Shown here piece after piece: positions 1 through 8,200 of a DNA stretch of 64,000 nt. The stretch covers positions 1 through 64,000 of the forward strand of contig JAGNIJ010000021.1 in assembly GCA_018001225.1 (NCBI GenBank), written 5' to 3'. The notes under the pieces were generated by a model. It was given only the letters and a program-made list of their open reading frames with translations. It ran no database searches and was not told where the DNA came from. Both the position numbers and the translations under genes were made by a program. The first letter of the stretch is position 1. Every line of letters starts with the position of its first letter. Origin of the DNA: Kiritimatiellia bacterium. GTDB lineage: Bacteria; Verrucomicrobiota; Kiritimatiellia; CAIQIC01; JAGNIJ01.

Positions 1-2913
1 GCCGTACACCGTGGAGAGGCCCATGCCGGTCCCCTTCCCCGCCGCCTTGGTGGTGAAGAAGGGCTCGAAGACGTGACGCTGGATCTCCTCCGACATGCCG
101 GTGCCCGTGTCGGCCACCGAGATCTGAACGAAGCGTCCGACCCGCGCGTCCGGGTGCGCGGCGAGATCCTCCTCGGCGAAAGTCCGGTTGGCCGTGGAGA
201 TGTTCAACGAACCGCCCTCCGGCATGGCATCGCGCGCATTCACCGCCAGGTTCAAGATCACCTGTTCCATCTGGCCGGGGTCGGCGCGGATCGGCCAGAG
301 CCCGGGCTCCATGTTGAGGTTCAGCGCAATGTCCTCGCCGATCATGCGCCGCAGCATCTTGCCCATGTTTTCGATCAACTCGTCGAAATCCACGGTCTTC
401 TGCTCGAGAACCTGCTGCCGGCTGAACGCAAGCAGTTGCCGGGTGAGCGCCGCGGCGGACTCGGAGGCCTTCCGGACCTCGAGCATGTCCTCGCGCCGGA
501 CGGATTCGGGCTCGTCCGCGGAAAGCGCCAGGTCGGTGAAGCCCTGGATGGACTGCAGCAGGTTATTGAAGTCATGCGCGATCCCGCCCGCGAGGGTGCC
601 GATCACCTCCATCTTCTGGGCGTGGGCCAGCCGCTTTTCGACGTCGAGCTCGCGCGTGACATCTCTTTTCACGGCCACGTAGTTGACGATCTTTCCGTTG
701 GCGTCGTGGACGGGCGAGATGGAGGCGTCCTCCGTGTAGAGCACGCCGTCCTTTCTCCGGTTGACCATTCGTCCGGTCCACACGGCGCCCCTTGAAATCG
801 TGTCCCAGAGCTGCCGGTAGAAGTCCTCGCCCTGGCGGCTGCTTTTGAGGAGGCGCGGGTTCTTCCCAATGGCCTCTTCCCGCGCGTAGCCGCTGACCCG
901 CGTGAAGGCCGGGTTGACGTACTGGATGTTGCCCTGGACATCCGTGATGACGATGGCCTCGCCGGCCTGCTCGATGGCGGACGCCAGGCGCGCCCTTTCC
1001 GCCTGGCCCCTCCGCTCGTCCTCCAGGATGCTCAAGAGCACGGTCCGGGCGCGGTCGCTCTCGGCCGCCAATTGAACGGCTTTTTCCTCGGCGCGTTTCC
1101 TTTCCGTGATGTCCATGTCCATGCAGAATACTTCGCTGACCTTCCCTTTTTCGAAGACCGGGAACATGACGGAGTAGAGCCAGCGCTCCTCCCCGTTCCT
1201 CGCGGTCACCCGCCATTCCGCCGGCGGGGAAGACTGTCCCGTCCGCCAAATCTCGGCGATGGTATTCTGGCAGCCGGTCTCGGGGTCTTCCCGGAGCAGG
1301 TCCTGTATCCGTTTCCCCACGGCCTCTTCCCGCGTGAATCCGAACAGGCGGGCCGCGGCCTGGTTCCACTGCAGGATCGTCCCGTCAGGCGTATAGCTCT
1401 CCACGGCCACGAGGGGATTGGATTCCACCACTGTGGAAAACCGGGCCAGGGCTTCCCGGACCATCTCCGAGGCGTGCTTCTGCTCGGTGATGTCATCCAG
1501 GGCAAGGACCGCGCAGCGCTGCTTGTTCATCACGACGGAACTGGCCCGGTAGCTCAACCAGCGCGGGGCGGCATGGGATTCCACGACGACCTCGGCCTCG
1601 CCCTGCCGATTCTCGCGATGCTCATCCCCCGCCAGTGCGCTCCGGATGGCCTGGTTCAGACGGCAGGCCGGGCACAGTTCGGTGCTTCCGCAACCCCGGG
1701 GGTCCCTTGCCCGGTTTACGCACCGTATGAAATCGCCGCACTTCAGCCCGGCCAGGGAGCCTTCGTCCCGTCGGAACATCTGCTCCGCGATCGCATTGGA
1801 GAAGAGGATTCGCTCATCGGCGCCGAAGACCAGCATGCCGACGGGCGACGAGGTCAGCACTGATTGCAGGTTGTCGCGGCTTTCGATCAATTCCTGTTCC
1901 GCGCTTTTCTGGGCCGTCACGTCCGTTGCGACTCCGCACAGGGCCACCGGCGTCCCCTTCGAATCCCGAACCAGGGTGGTCCGGCAGTCCAGAATCAATG
2001 CGGTCCCGTCGGCCGCCCGGTTCAGCACCTGCCCTCGCCACTGGCCCTCTTCCAGCGTGCGGCGGATGATTTCCTTCTGCGTGGTTCCCTCGCGGGGGTC
2101 CTCGCCGTAGGATTCGACGGACTGCCCCAGCAGTTCCGCGCGCGACCGTTTCAGGATCCGGGTTTCGGTGTCGTTGACGTACGTAATGCGGCCCTCCAGG
2201 TCCGTCACCGTGATGGCATCGGCGATCTGGTCCAGGACCATCCCCTGGAGCCGAAGCTGCTCCTGGCCGCGCCGGACCCGGCGGTTGGCGCGATGCAGGC
2301 CGATCACGCCCAGGCCCAGCAGGAGCGCCAGGGCGGCCAGCGCGGCCGGCCACGCGGCCCGCGCCATCACGCTTTCTCTCCAATGCCGGGCCTCGATATC
2401 CATGCCGAAGACCGCCAGGAGGCGGCCGGTGTCCGGCTGTACCAGGGGGACAAAGGCGCTGATCCAGGTGCCCCATCGGTCTGTAAACGGCCCGTCGGTG
2501 CTTTCCTCCGCGCCGTCGAAAACGGCCGTGACGAATCGGCTCACTTCGTCATACGTTTGCCCGGGCGGTGAATAGTCCGGCGAGTCCGCGGGCTCGGAAT
2601 CCACGAGGAAAAAGACCATCCCGTCCGCCCGGCGGCCCATCAGGTACAGGAACCGGCACCGCTCGTTGGCCTGCCGCATCCTGGCCAGCTGTTCCTTGAG
2701 CCGAACGTAGTCGGTTGAACCCAGGTCGGCCTCCGATCCCTGGAGGACGCGGATTCGATCGAGATTGATGGAGAGGGCGGCAATCCGCGCCCGTTCCAGA
2801 AGTTCCCGGCGCAGCAAACGGTCGGCCCGGCGATACGCCGAGACCGTGGCGCCCGCGATCAGGACGATCGCCGGGAGCGCCAGCAGCCACGGCATGGGAT
2901 GCCTGAATTTCAT
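1..2913 (-). CDS. Membrane multi-PAS sensor histidine kinase (3' end cut by window edge)
   Basis: The frame is open from an ATG at 2913 to base 1 (971 codons) with no stop, so the C-terminus is missing. An N-terminal membrane segment (about residues 8-24) and a second one near residues 180-200 bracket a periplasmic sensor. Four PAS domains follow (roughly 220-340, 350-470, 480-600, 615-730), then a HisKA H-box reading AGGIAHDFNNLL near residue 774 and an HATPase whose GTGMGLSTVYG box lies at the edge. PAS domain 2 carries five cysteines, C392, C398, C408, C414 and C417, in the pattern CX5CX9CX5CX2C. The gene begins 17 bp after the REC-PAS gene with AGAAAGG upstream, so the two are probably co-transcribed. 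The ligand is unknown. A receiver domain could follow beyond the window. Confidence 0.9.
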   Translation of the reverse strand, partial: MKFRHPMPWLLALPAIVLIAGATVSAYRRADRLLRRELLERARIAALSINLDRIRVLQGSEADLGSTDYVRLKEQLARMRQANERCRFLYLMGRRADGMVFFLVDSEPADSPDYSPPGQTYDEVSRFVTAVFDGAEESTDGPFTDRWGTWISAFVPLVQPDTGRLLAVFGMDIEARHWRESVMARAAWPAALAALALLLGLGVIGLHRANRRVRRGQEQLRLQGMVLDQIADAITVTDLEGRITYVNDTETRILKRSRAELLGQSVESYGEDPREGTTQKEIIRRTLEEGQWRGQVLNRAADGTALILDCRTTLVRDSKGTPVALCGVATDVTAQKSAEQELIESRDNLQSVLTSSPVGMLVFGADERILFSNAIAEQMFRRDEGSLAGLKCGDFIRCVNRARDPRGCGSTELCPACRLNQAIRSALAGDEHRENRQGEAEVVVESHAAPRWLSYRASSVVMNKQRCAVLALDDITEQKHASEMVREALARFSTVVESNPLVAVESYTPDGTILQWNQAAARLFGFTREEAVGKRIQDLLREDPETGCQNTIAEIWRTGQSSPPAEWRVTARNGEERWLYSVMFPVFEKGKVSEVFCMDMDITERKRAEEKAVQLAAESDRARTVLLSILEDERRGQAERARLASAIEQAGEAIVITDVQGNIQYVNPAFTRVSGYAREEAIGKNPRLLKSSRQGEDFYRQLWDTISRGAVWTGRMVNRRKDGVLYTEDASISPVHDANGKIVNYVAVKRDVTRELDVEKRLAHAQKMEVIGTLAGGIAHDFNNLLQSIQGFTDLALSADEPESVRREDMLEVRKASESAAALTRQLLAFSRQQVLEQKTVDFDELIENMGKMLRRMIGEDIALNLNMEPGLWPIRADPGQMEQVILNLAVNARDAMPEGGSLNISTANRTFAEEDLAAHPDARVGRFVQISVADTGTGMSEEIQRHVFEPFFTTKAAGKGTGMGLSTVYG

Positions 2914-2930
2914 CGACCCGGGGCCTTTCT

Positions 2931-3866
2931 TCAGCCGTTTCCCTCGTTCCCGTACTTCGGTTTCTCGCCCAGCCGCTTGAGCAATTCGTTCACCTCGGCC
3001 TTGAGCTCGATGACGCGCCCCTCCCTCCCCAGCGTCGCCGATTGCCACCGGCGCAACTCATCCAGCTGTTGCCGCAATTGCTCCTCCGCCTTTTTCCGCT
3101 CGGTGATGTCGTTGATGCTGGAGAGGATGTACTTCTCACCCCGGAAGGTGATAAGCCGGGCGGAGAAAAGGCCCATGACCGTGTCGCCGTTCTTTTTGCG
3201 GAACTGGAATTCCCAACCATCCACCCGTTCCCCGCGGGCCACGGCGCCGACCACGCGCTCGCGGTCCTCCTTCCGCACCCACAGGTTCATATCCAGCGAC
3301 GCGCGGCCCAGGGCTTCCTCGCGGCTATACCCGGTGATGGAACAGAACCCGTCGTTCACCTCCGTGAACCGGCCATCCTCAAGGCGCGTGATCGTGATCG
3401 CGTAGGGCGACGTCTGGAACGCGAGGGCGAATTTCTCCTCGCTCTCCCGCATGGCCGCCTCGGCCCGGTCCCGGGCCTCCCGGACCTCCTTTTGCTGCAG
3501 GGCCTCCTTCACGGCGAACGGAAGGCGGGTCATGTTGTCCTTGAGCACGTAGTCCGCCGCGCCGGCCTTCATGCACTGGACGGCGGTTTCCTCGTTGAGC
3601 GAGCCCGTCAGCAGGATCAACGGCGGACGGGGATCCCACTGGAGCGCCAGTTGAAGCGCCCTCATGCCGTTGAAGCGCGGCATGGAGTAATCGGAGATCA
3701 CCGCGTCCGGCCGGAATTCATCCAGGGCCTTCAGGTATTCCTCCTCCGTATCCACGCGCTGGAACTCGAAATCCAGGCCGCCGCGGCAGAGTTCCCGCTG
3801 GGCCAGCTCGGAGTCCGCGGGCACGTCTTCCACGAACAGGATGCGAATGCGCGAGGCCGCGTTCAT
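2931..3866 (-). CDS. Response regulator with REC and PAS domains, no kinase or DNA-binding domain
   Basis: 311 aa. An N-terminal CheY-like receiver (about residues 8-125) has its phospho-acceptor Asp in VISDYSMPRFNG and a later KDN lysine. A PAS domain with PAC tail follows (about 140-270, ending NDITERKKAEEQL). The last 45 residues are a charged helix containing LGREGRVIELKAEVNELL; a similar ending recurs in many receiver-PAS proteins. No HisKA, HATPase, GGDEF or HTH is visible, so it probably relays or modulates phosphate within the cluster. It lies 13 bp downstream of the Rcp1-type receiver and 17 bp upstream of the edge kinase, consistent with one operon. Confidence 0.85.
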   Translation of the reverse strand: MNAASRIRILFVEDVPADSELAQRELCRGGLDFEFQRVDTEEEYLKALDEFRPDAVISDYSMPRFNGMRALQLALQWDPRPPLILLTGSLNEETAVQCMKAGAADYVLKDNMTRLPFAVKEALQQKEVREARDRAEAAMRESEEKFALAFQTSPYAITITRLEDGRFTEVNDGFCSITGYSREEALGRASLDMNLWVRKEDRERVVGAVARGERVDGWEFQFRKKNGDTVMGLFSARLITFRGEKYILSSINDITERKKAEEQLRQQLDELRRWQSATLGREGRVIELKAEVNELLKRLGEKPKYGNEGNG

Positions 3867-3879
3867 GCCGGTTCCTCCA

Positions 3880-4323
3880 TCAGCCGTTCGGCGGCTGGTT
3901 CAACAGGAGCCAGTATAACCCCAGGTCCCGCACGGACTCGAGAAACTTGTCGAAATCCACGGGCTTGACGATGTAGCTGTTGACCCCGAGCCTGTAGCTT
4001 TCGACAATGTCCCGCTCCTCCTTCGACGACGTCAGCACCACCACCGGGATCGTCCGGGTGCGCTCGTTGTTCTTGACGGCGCGCAGGACCTCCAGCCCGT
4101 CCACTTTCGGAAGCTTGAGGTCCAGGAAGATCACCCGGGGCCGCTTCTCGATATCCCGGTCCTTGAATGCGCCCCGCGCGAACAGGAAATCGAGCGCCTC
4201 GGCGCCGTCGCTCACGTGGGCGATATGGTTGGCCAGTTTGTTCTTTTTCAGCGCCCGAAGGGTCAACTCCGCGTCACTCGGGTTGTCCTCGACCAGGAGG
4301 ATTTCGACTTCGTTTTCTTTCAT
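3880..4323 (-). CDS. Rcp1-type single-domain response regulator
   Basis: 147 aa, a lone receiver domain. The acidic pocket is in [12 protein letters not shown], the phospho-acceptor Asp in [17 protein letters not shown], the switch Thr/Ser in [11 protein letters not shown] and the conserved Lys in [11 protein letters not shown]. The long loop before the acceptor Asp and the NPSDAELT signature are typical of the Rcp1 family, which pairs with phytochrome-like and multi-PAS kinases. It is the first gene of the three-gene group reading toward the left edge. The natural partners are the edge kinase or the 1689-aa kinase upstream. Confidence 0.9.
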   Translation of the reverse strand: MKENEVEILLVEDNPSDAELTLRALKKNKLANHIAHVSDGAEALDFLFARGAFKDRDIEKRPRVIFLDLKLPKVDGLEVLRAVKNNERTRTIPVVVLTSSKEERDIVESYRLGVNSYIVKPVDFDKFLESVRDLGLYWLLLNQPPNG

Positions 4324-4331
4324 GTCAGCGC

Positions 4332-4470
4332 CCTTTCATTCGCTCGGCGGTCGGGGCCGACCGCCCTCCAATCCTCGTTCATGCCCCTGATTCCGGCGGC
4401 GGGGGCCCGCCGCCCTCCATGTATGACACCCACGGTCTGGAGGGCGGCAGGCCCCTGCCGCCGTCCCTGG
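4332..4470 (-). repeat. Degenerate palindromic repeats downstream of the RAYT gene
   Basis: This intergenic stretch holds fragments related to the 139-bp tandem unit on the other side of the transposase gene. 4332-4370 matches the unit's right part (CATTCGCT...GGGGCCGACCGCCCTCCA). 4396-4420 is a GC palindrome ending CCGCCCTCCAT. 4437-4470 holds GGAGGGCGGCAGG and its inverse. Such palindromes flanking a RAYT are typical of REP-type elements. Confidence 0.7.
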
Positions 4471-4471
4471 A

Positions 4472-4945
4472 TCACCATCGAATCTCATGAATCACGCCTC
4501 GATATGGCCAGCCCTCCCATGTCGGCACCAATCCCTTGCGTACGGGATTCTGCCTCATGTAGGACAGTTTTTCGTCATAATGCTCCACGTCTCTCATCTG
4601 TGTGTCCCATACGTCCATTTGCCATCGACCCTTCAACGGCGGGTGGCATTGACTCGCCACCCGTTTCCAATATCGGCACCAGTGCTTGATGCTCTCCGGA
4701 TGCACAACCCCGGGCGTACAGAAGAGATGAACATGGTCGGGCATGCACAGGAACTCGCCCACGCTCCATTGCGTGGCCTCCTGCCATGCCGCCCAGAGTG
4801 CGGCTACGGCCTCCGGGTTGTCGAGGAGATGTTCCCGGCCCAGAATACACGCGGTGCAGAGCGCGACGACAGGTTGATGGAACCGCTCGACAGGCGGAGG
4901 ATGCGCCGGGTAGCACCGTTGGGGCAATGGGATCGCGTCCTTCAT
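4472..4945 (-). CDS. REP-associated tyrosine transposase (RAYT, IS200/IS605-like)
   Basis: 157 aa from the ATG at 4945. The HUH metal-binding motif is in MPDHVHLF, and the likely catalytic Tyr is in LSYMRQNPVRKGLV, the arrangement of Y1 transposases of the RAYT family. These proteins cut and rejoin single-stranded DNA at GTAG-tagged REP hairpins and are usually single-copy domesticated genes. The frame runs open upstream to 5209, but that part only translates the 139-bp palindromic repeats, so I take the internal Met (KDAIPLPQRCYP). No strong ribosome site is visible there, so expression may be low. Palindromic repeats lie on both sides. Confidence 0.88.
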   Translation of the reverse strand: MKDAIPLPQRCYPAHPPPVERFHQPVVALCTACILGREHLLDNPEAVAALWAAWQEATQWSVGEFLCMPDHVHLFCTPGVVHPESIKHWCRYWKRVASQCHPPLKGRWQMDVWDTQMRDVEHYDEKLSYMRQNPVRKGLVPTWEGWPYRGVIHEIRW

Positions 4946-4958
4946 TGTCGTTCGTGTT

Positions 4959-5265
4959 GGAGGGCGACGGGCCTCCGTCGCCGCATCTTCGGCGGCAGGG
5001 GCCTGCCGCCCTCCATTATGCCTTTCATTTCGCTCGCTGTTTCCGTCGGTCAGGGCCGACCGCCCTCCATTACCCCTATTTAAGGCCCATGCCTTCTGGA
5101 GGGCGACGGGCCTCCGTCGCCGCATCTTCGGCGGCAGGGGCCTGCCGCCCTCCATTGTGCCTTTCGTTTCACTCGCTGTTTCCGGCGTTCGGGGCCGACC
5201 GCCCTCCATTACCCCTATTTAATGTCCATGCCTTCTGGAGGGCGACGGGCCTCCGTCGCCGCATC
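4959..5265. repeat. 139-bp tandem palindromic repeat (2.2 copies) beside the RAYT gene
   Basis: Two copies of a 139-bp unit run head to tail (4959-5097 and 5098-5236) and differ by only a few bases. A third copy is broken off after 29 bp (5237-5265). Each unit begins GGAGGGCGACGGGCCTCCGT, contains a second GC palindrome (GGCGGCAGGGGCCTGCCGCC) and ends with a GGGCCGACCGCCCTCC block. The second and third copies run into the 3' end of the kinase gene (stop at 5215) and supply its last codons. Confidence 0.92.
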
Positions 5266-8200
5266 CCCCGCTACCCTCGGTACCGCAAAGTAAAACGTCG
5301 CGCCCTCGCCGACTTTTCCTTCCGCCCACACCCGGCCCCCATGCCGCACCATGATGCGCTGCACGATGGCCAGGCCGATGCCCGAGCCCTCGAACTCGGA
5401 CGCCTTGTGCAACCGCTGGAAAATGCCGAACAGCTTGGCCTGGTACTGGGGATCGAACCCCACCCCGTTGTCCTTCACGAAGTAGACCTGCTCCCTGTTT
5501 CCCTCGCGTGCGCCCACTTCGATGCGTCGATTCTCGCGGGAGGCGCTGTACTTGAGCGCGTTGCCCAGCAGGTTGAACCAGACCTGGCGCAGGAGCGTAG
5601 GATCGCCGTGTGCCGACGGCAGATCGGGCAGTATGAACTCGCTCCTCGCCGCCTCGCCGGGAGGAACCAGTTCCCGGTACACCGAACGGGCCAGGCCCGT
5701 CATGTCCACCGGGACGGATCTCACCTCGGTCCGCGTGGCGCGGGACAGAGCCAGCAGGTCGGTGATGAGCCGGTCCATTTGACGGGTGTTTTCGCGGACC
5801 ACGTTCAGCAGGCGCACGGCCTCGGCGTCCATCTTGCCGGTAAAGTCCTCCATGACGATGCGGGAGAAGCCGTCGATCGCCCGCAGCGGGGCGCGCAGGT
5901 CGTGCGACACGGAGTACGCGAAGGCTTCCAGCTCCTTGTTGGAGGCCTCCAGTTGGGCGGTGCGCAGCCGGACCCGTTCTTCCAACTCGGTGTTGAGCTG
6001 GCGGATTTCCGCCTCGGCCTTTTTCCGCTCGGTGACGTCCCACACGGTGGAGATCATCAGGGGCTTGCCGGGCACCGGGATATTTCTCGCGGTGACGTAG
6101 GCGGTCTCCCGGCCGGCGCGGGCGATCGGAACGTCGGTCCAGTACATCCGTTCCGGCTGACCGCTGGCGCAGTCCTCGATGATTTTCTTCCTGATCGCTT
6201 CGCGGAACTCCGGGTCCTCGTAAACGGCGCTCCAGAACCCGTCCGGCTTCGCCAGGGCCTCGCGCGTGGTCCGGTAGAAACGCGGAAAGTTGTCGTTCAT
6301 ATAGTGGAAGGACACGGAAGGGTCCACGGAATTGACGGCCACGCCGACCGGCAGGTTGTCGAGGACCGCCGTGGTGAAGGCCTCGTTCTGGCGCAGCGCC
6401 TCCGAGGCGCGCCGGAGTTCCGTGATGTCGGAGAGGATGCCGTTGATGCCGGCGGCGGGGTCGGCCTCGCGGCGGCGGCGGCTCGTGGAGCGCACCCAGC
6501 GCTCCGAGCCATCCCGCGCCAGCACCCGGAACTCCGAGGCGTAGTAGCGGCCCGCCAGCGAGTCCGCGAAGGAAGCCTGGACCGCGGACAGATCCTGCGG
6601 GTGAATGAATTCCGCGAACGAATGTCCGACGACCTCCTCCGGCGCAAAACCGAACAGTGCTTTCGCCGCCGGGCTGACATAGGTAAGGAGGCCTTCCGCC
6701 GAGACACTGAAGACCATGTCACTCAAGTTCTCGACCAGTTCCCGGTATCGCTCCTCGTTCGCGCGCAACGCCTCCACCATCCGGGTCCGCTCCGTCTCGG
6801 CCTCGATGGCATACAGGGCGAACCCGATGTCGCCGATGAGTTCCCGGAAGAGCGACTGTTCTTCCGCGTCGTCCGCCACGCCGCGCGGCAGCGCCACGAC
6901 GATGACCCCGTAGTGGCGATCCCCGTGCCGCAGCGGGCCCGCGAGGGCCGCTGTGTCGCGGTAGGTCTGGGCCATCGGGCAATGCGCGCAGTTTCGCTCC
7001 GTGTTGTGCACGACCACGATGTCCGACCGGGCGAGGACCAGGCGGCAGCATTCGGGGGACTCTCCCTTCTCCATCTGCGTCCGCACCGCCGTGAACCCGT
7101 CCCCCAGGCCTGACTCGGCCGCCGCGCGCAGCCGTCCGTCCGAATCGGCCAGGCTGATCCAGGCGGAGCGGTACCCCCGGGTTTCGGTGAGGATGGCACA
7201 CGCCTTTTGCACCAGGGCCTCCGGGTCCTTCTCGTGCGTGATCAACTGGTTCACGTTGCGGACCGCCCGGAGCACCTCGGTCAGGTGCCGGATGCGCTCC
7301 TCCACCTGCTTGCGCTCGGTGATGTCCCGCACGATCCCCGCCATGCGGCGAGCCTGCCCATTTTCATCGCGCTGGTGCCCCCCGATCGCCAATATCCACC
7401 GGATTTCGCCATCCCGGCGCCGGATACGACACTCAACACTCCAATCCTTCTGCGCTGCGATGGCGTCCTGAAACCGCTGGTTCACCCCGGCCCGATCCTC
7501 CGGGATGACATGTTCGAGGAACATCTCATAAGTCCAGTGCGGAAGGAGTTCCGGGTAACCGAAAATCCGATCATGCTCTAACGAGCGAATGGCGGCATGA
7601 TTCATCAGATCGAGTTCCCATCCGCCCGTGTGGCTCTTTTCCAGCGCGAAATTCAACCGATCCCGGCTCTCGCGGAGCTGCTCCTCCGCCTGCTTACGCG
7701 CGATCGCGATACCGAGGCTGGCCGCCAGGCCCTCGAAGAAGTGAACCGTATCGGCCGTGAACAGGCCTTTTTTCCGGCCAGCCAGATGAAGCAACCCGAT
7801 GATTTGGCCTCCTACGCGGATGGGGATCAGCGCCACCGACTGGAATCCTACGTGCAGACACCGGTCCCGCGGACGCCGCCGCGGGTCGTTCTCGTGCAGC
7901 GACGCGGCCAGGGACACGGCGTCGGCGGTCCAGAAACTGCCCGCCGGCGTGACCGAATCGCCGGACGGGCCGCACTTCTCCGAAAGCACGAGACCGCAGG
8001 TGCATTCCAGGCAGACCTGCCCGTTCTCGTCGCGGCAGAACCCGCCGTCATCCGATCGGGCCGCCAGGAAATTCTCCGCGACGACGAATTCGTCGGAGAG
8101 ACCATCCGTGCCCAGGTATGGGAAATCCTCGCCCTGCTTCAGACGGATCCCCGCGGCGTCCAGCCCGGTCTCGCGCCTGATCAGGGCCATGACGCCGGCG

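Noticed and set aside
1..2913. Frameshift in the edge kinase
   Set aside because: Several short overlapping frames exist here, but one frame is open through all 971 codons with all domains in order, so no frameshift is needed.
4946..5209. A longer RAYT protein starting at 5209
   Set aside because: The extra 88 residues only translate the two 139-bp palindromic repeats and match nothing in the RAYT family.
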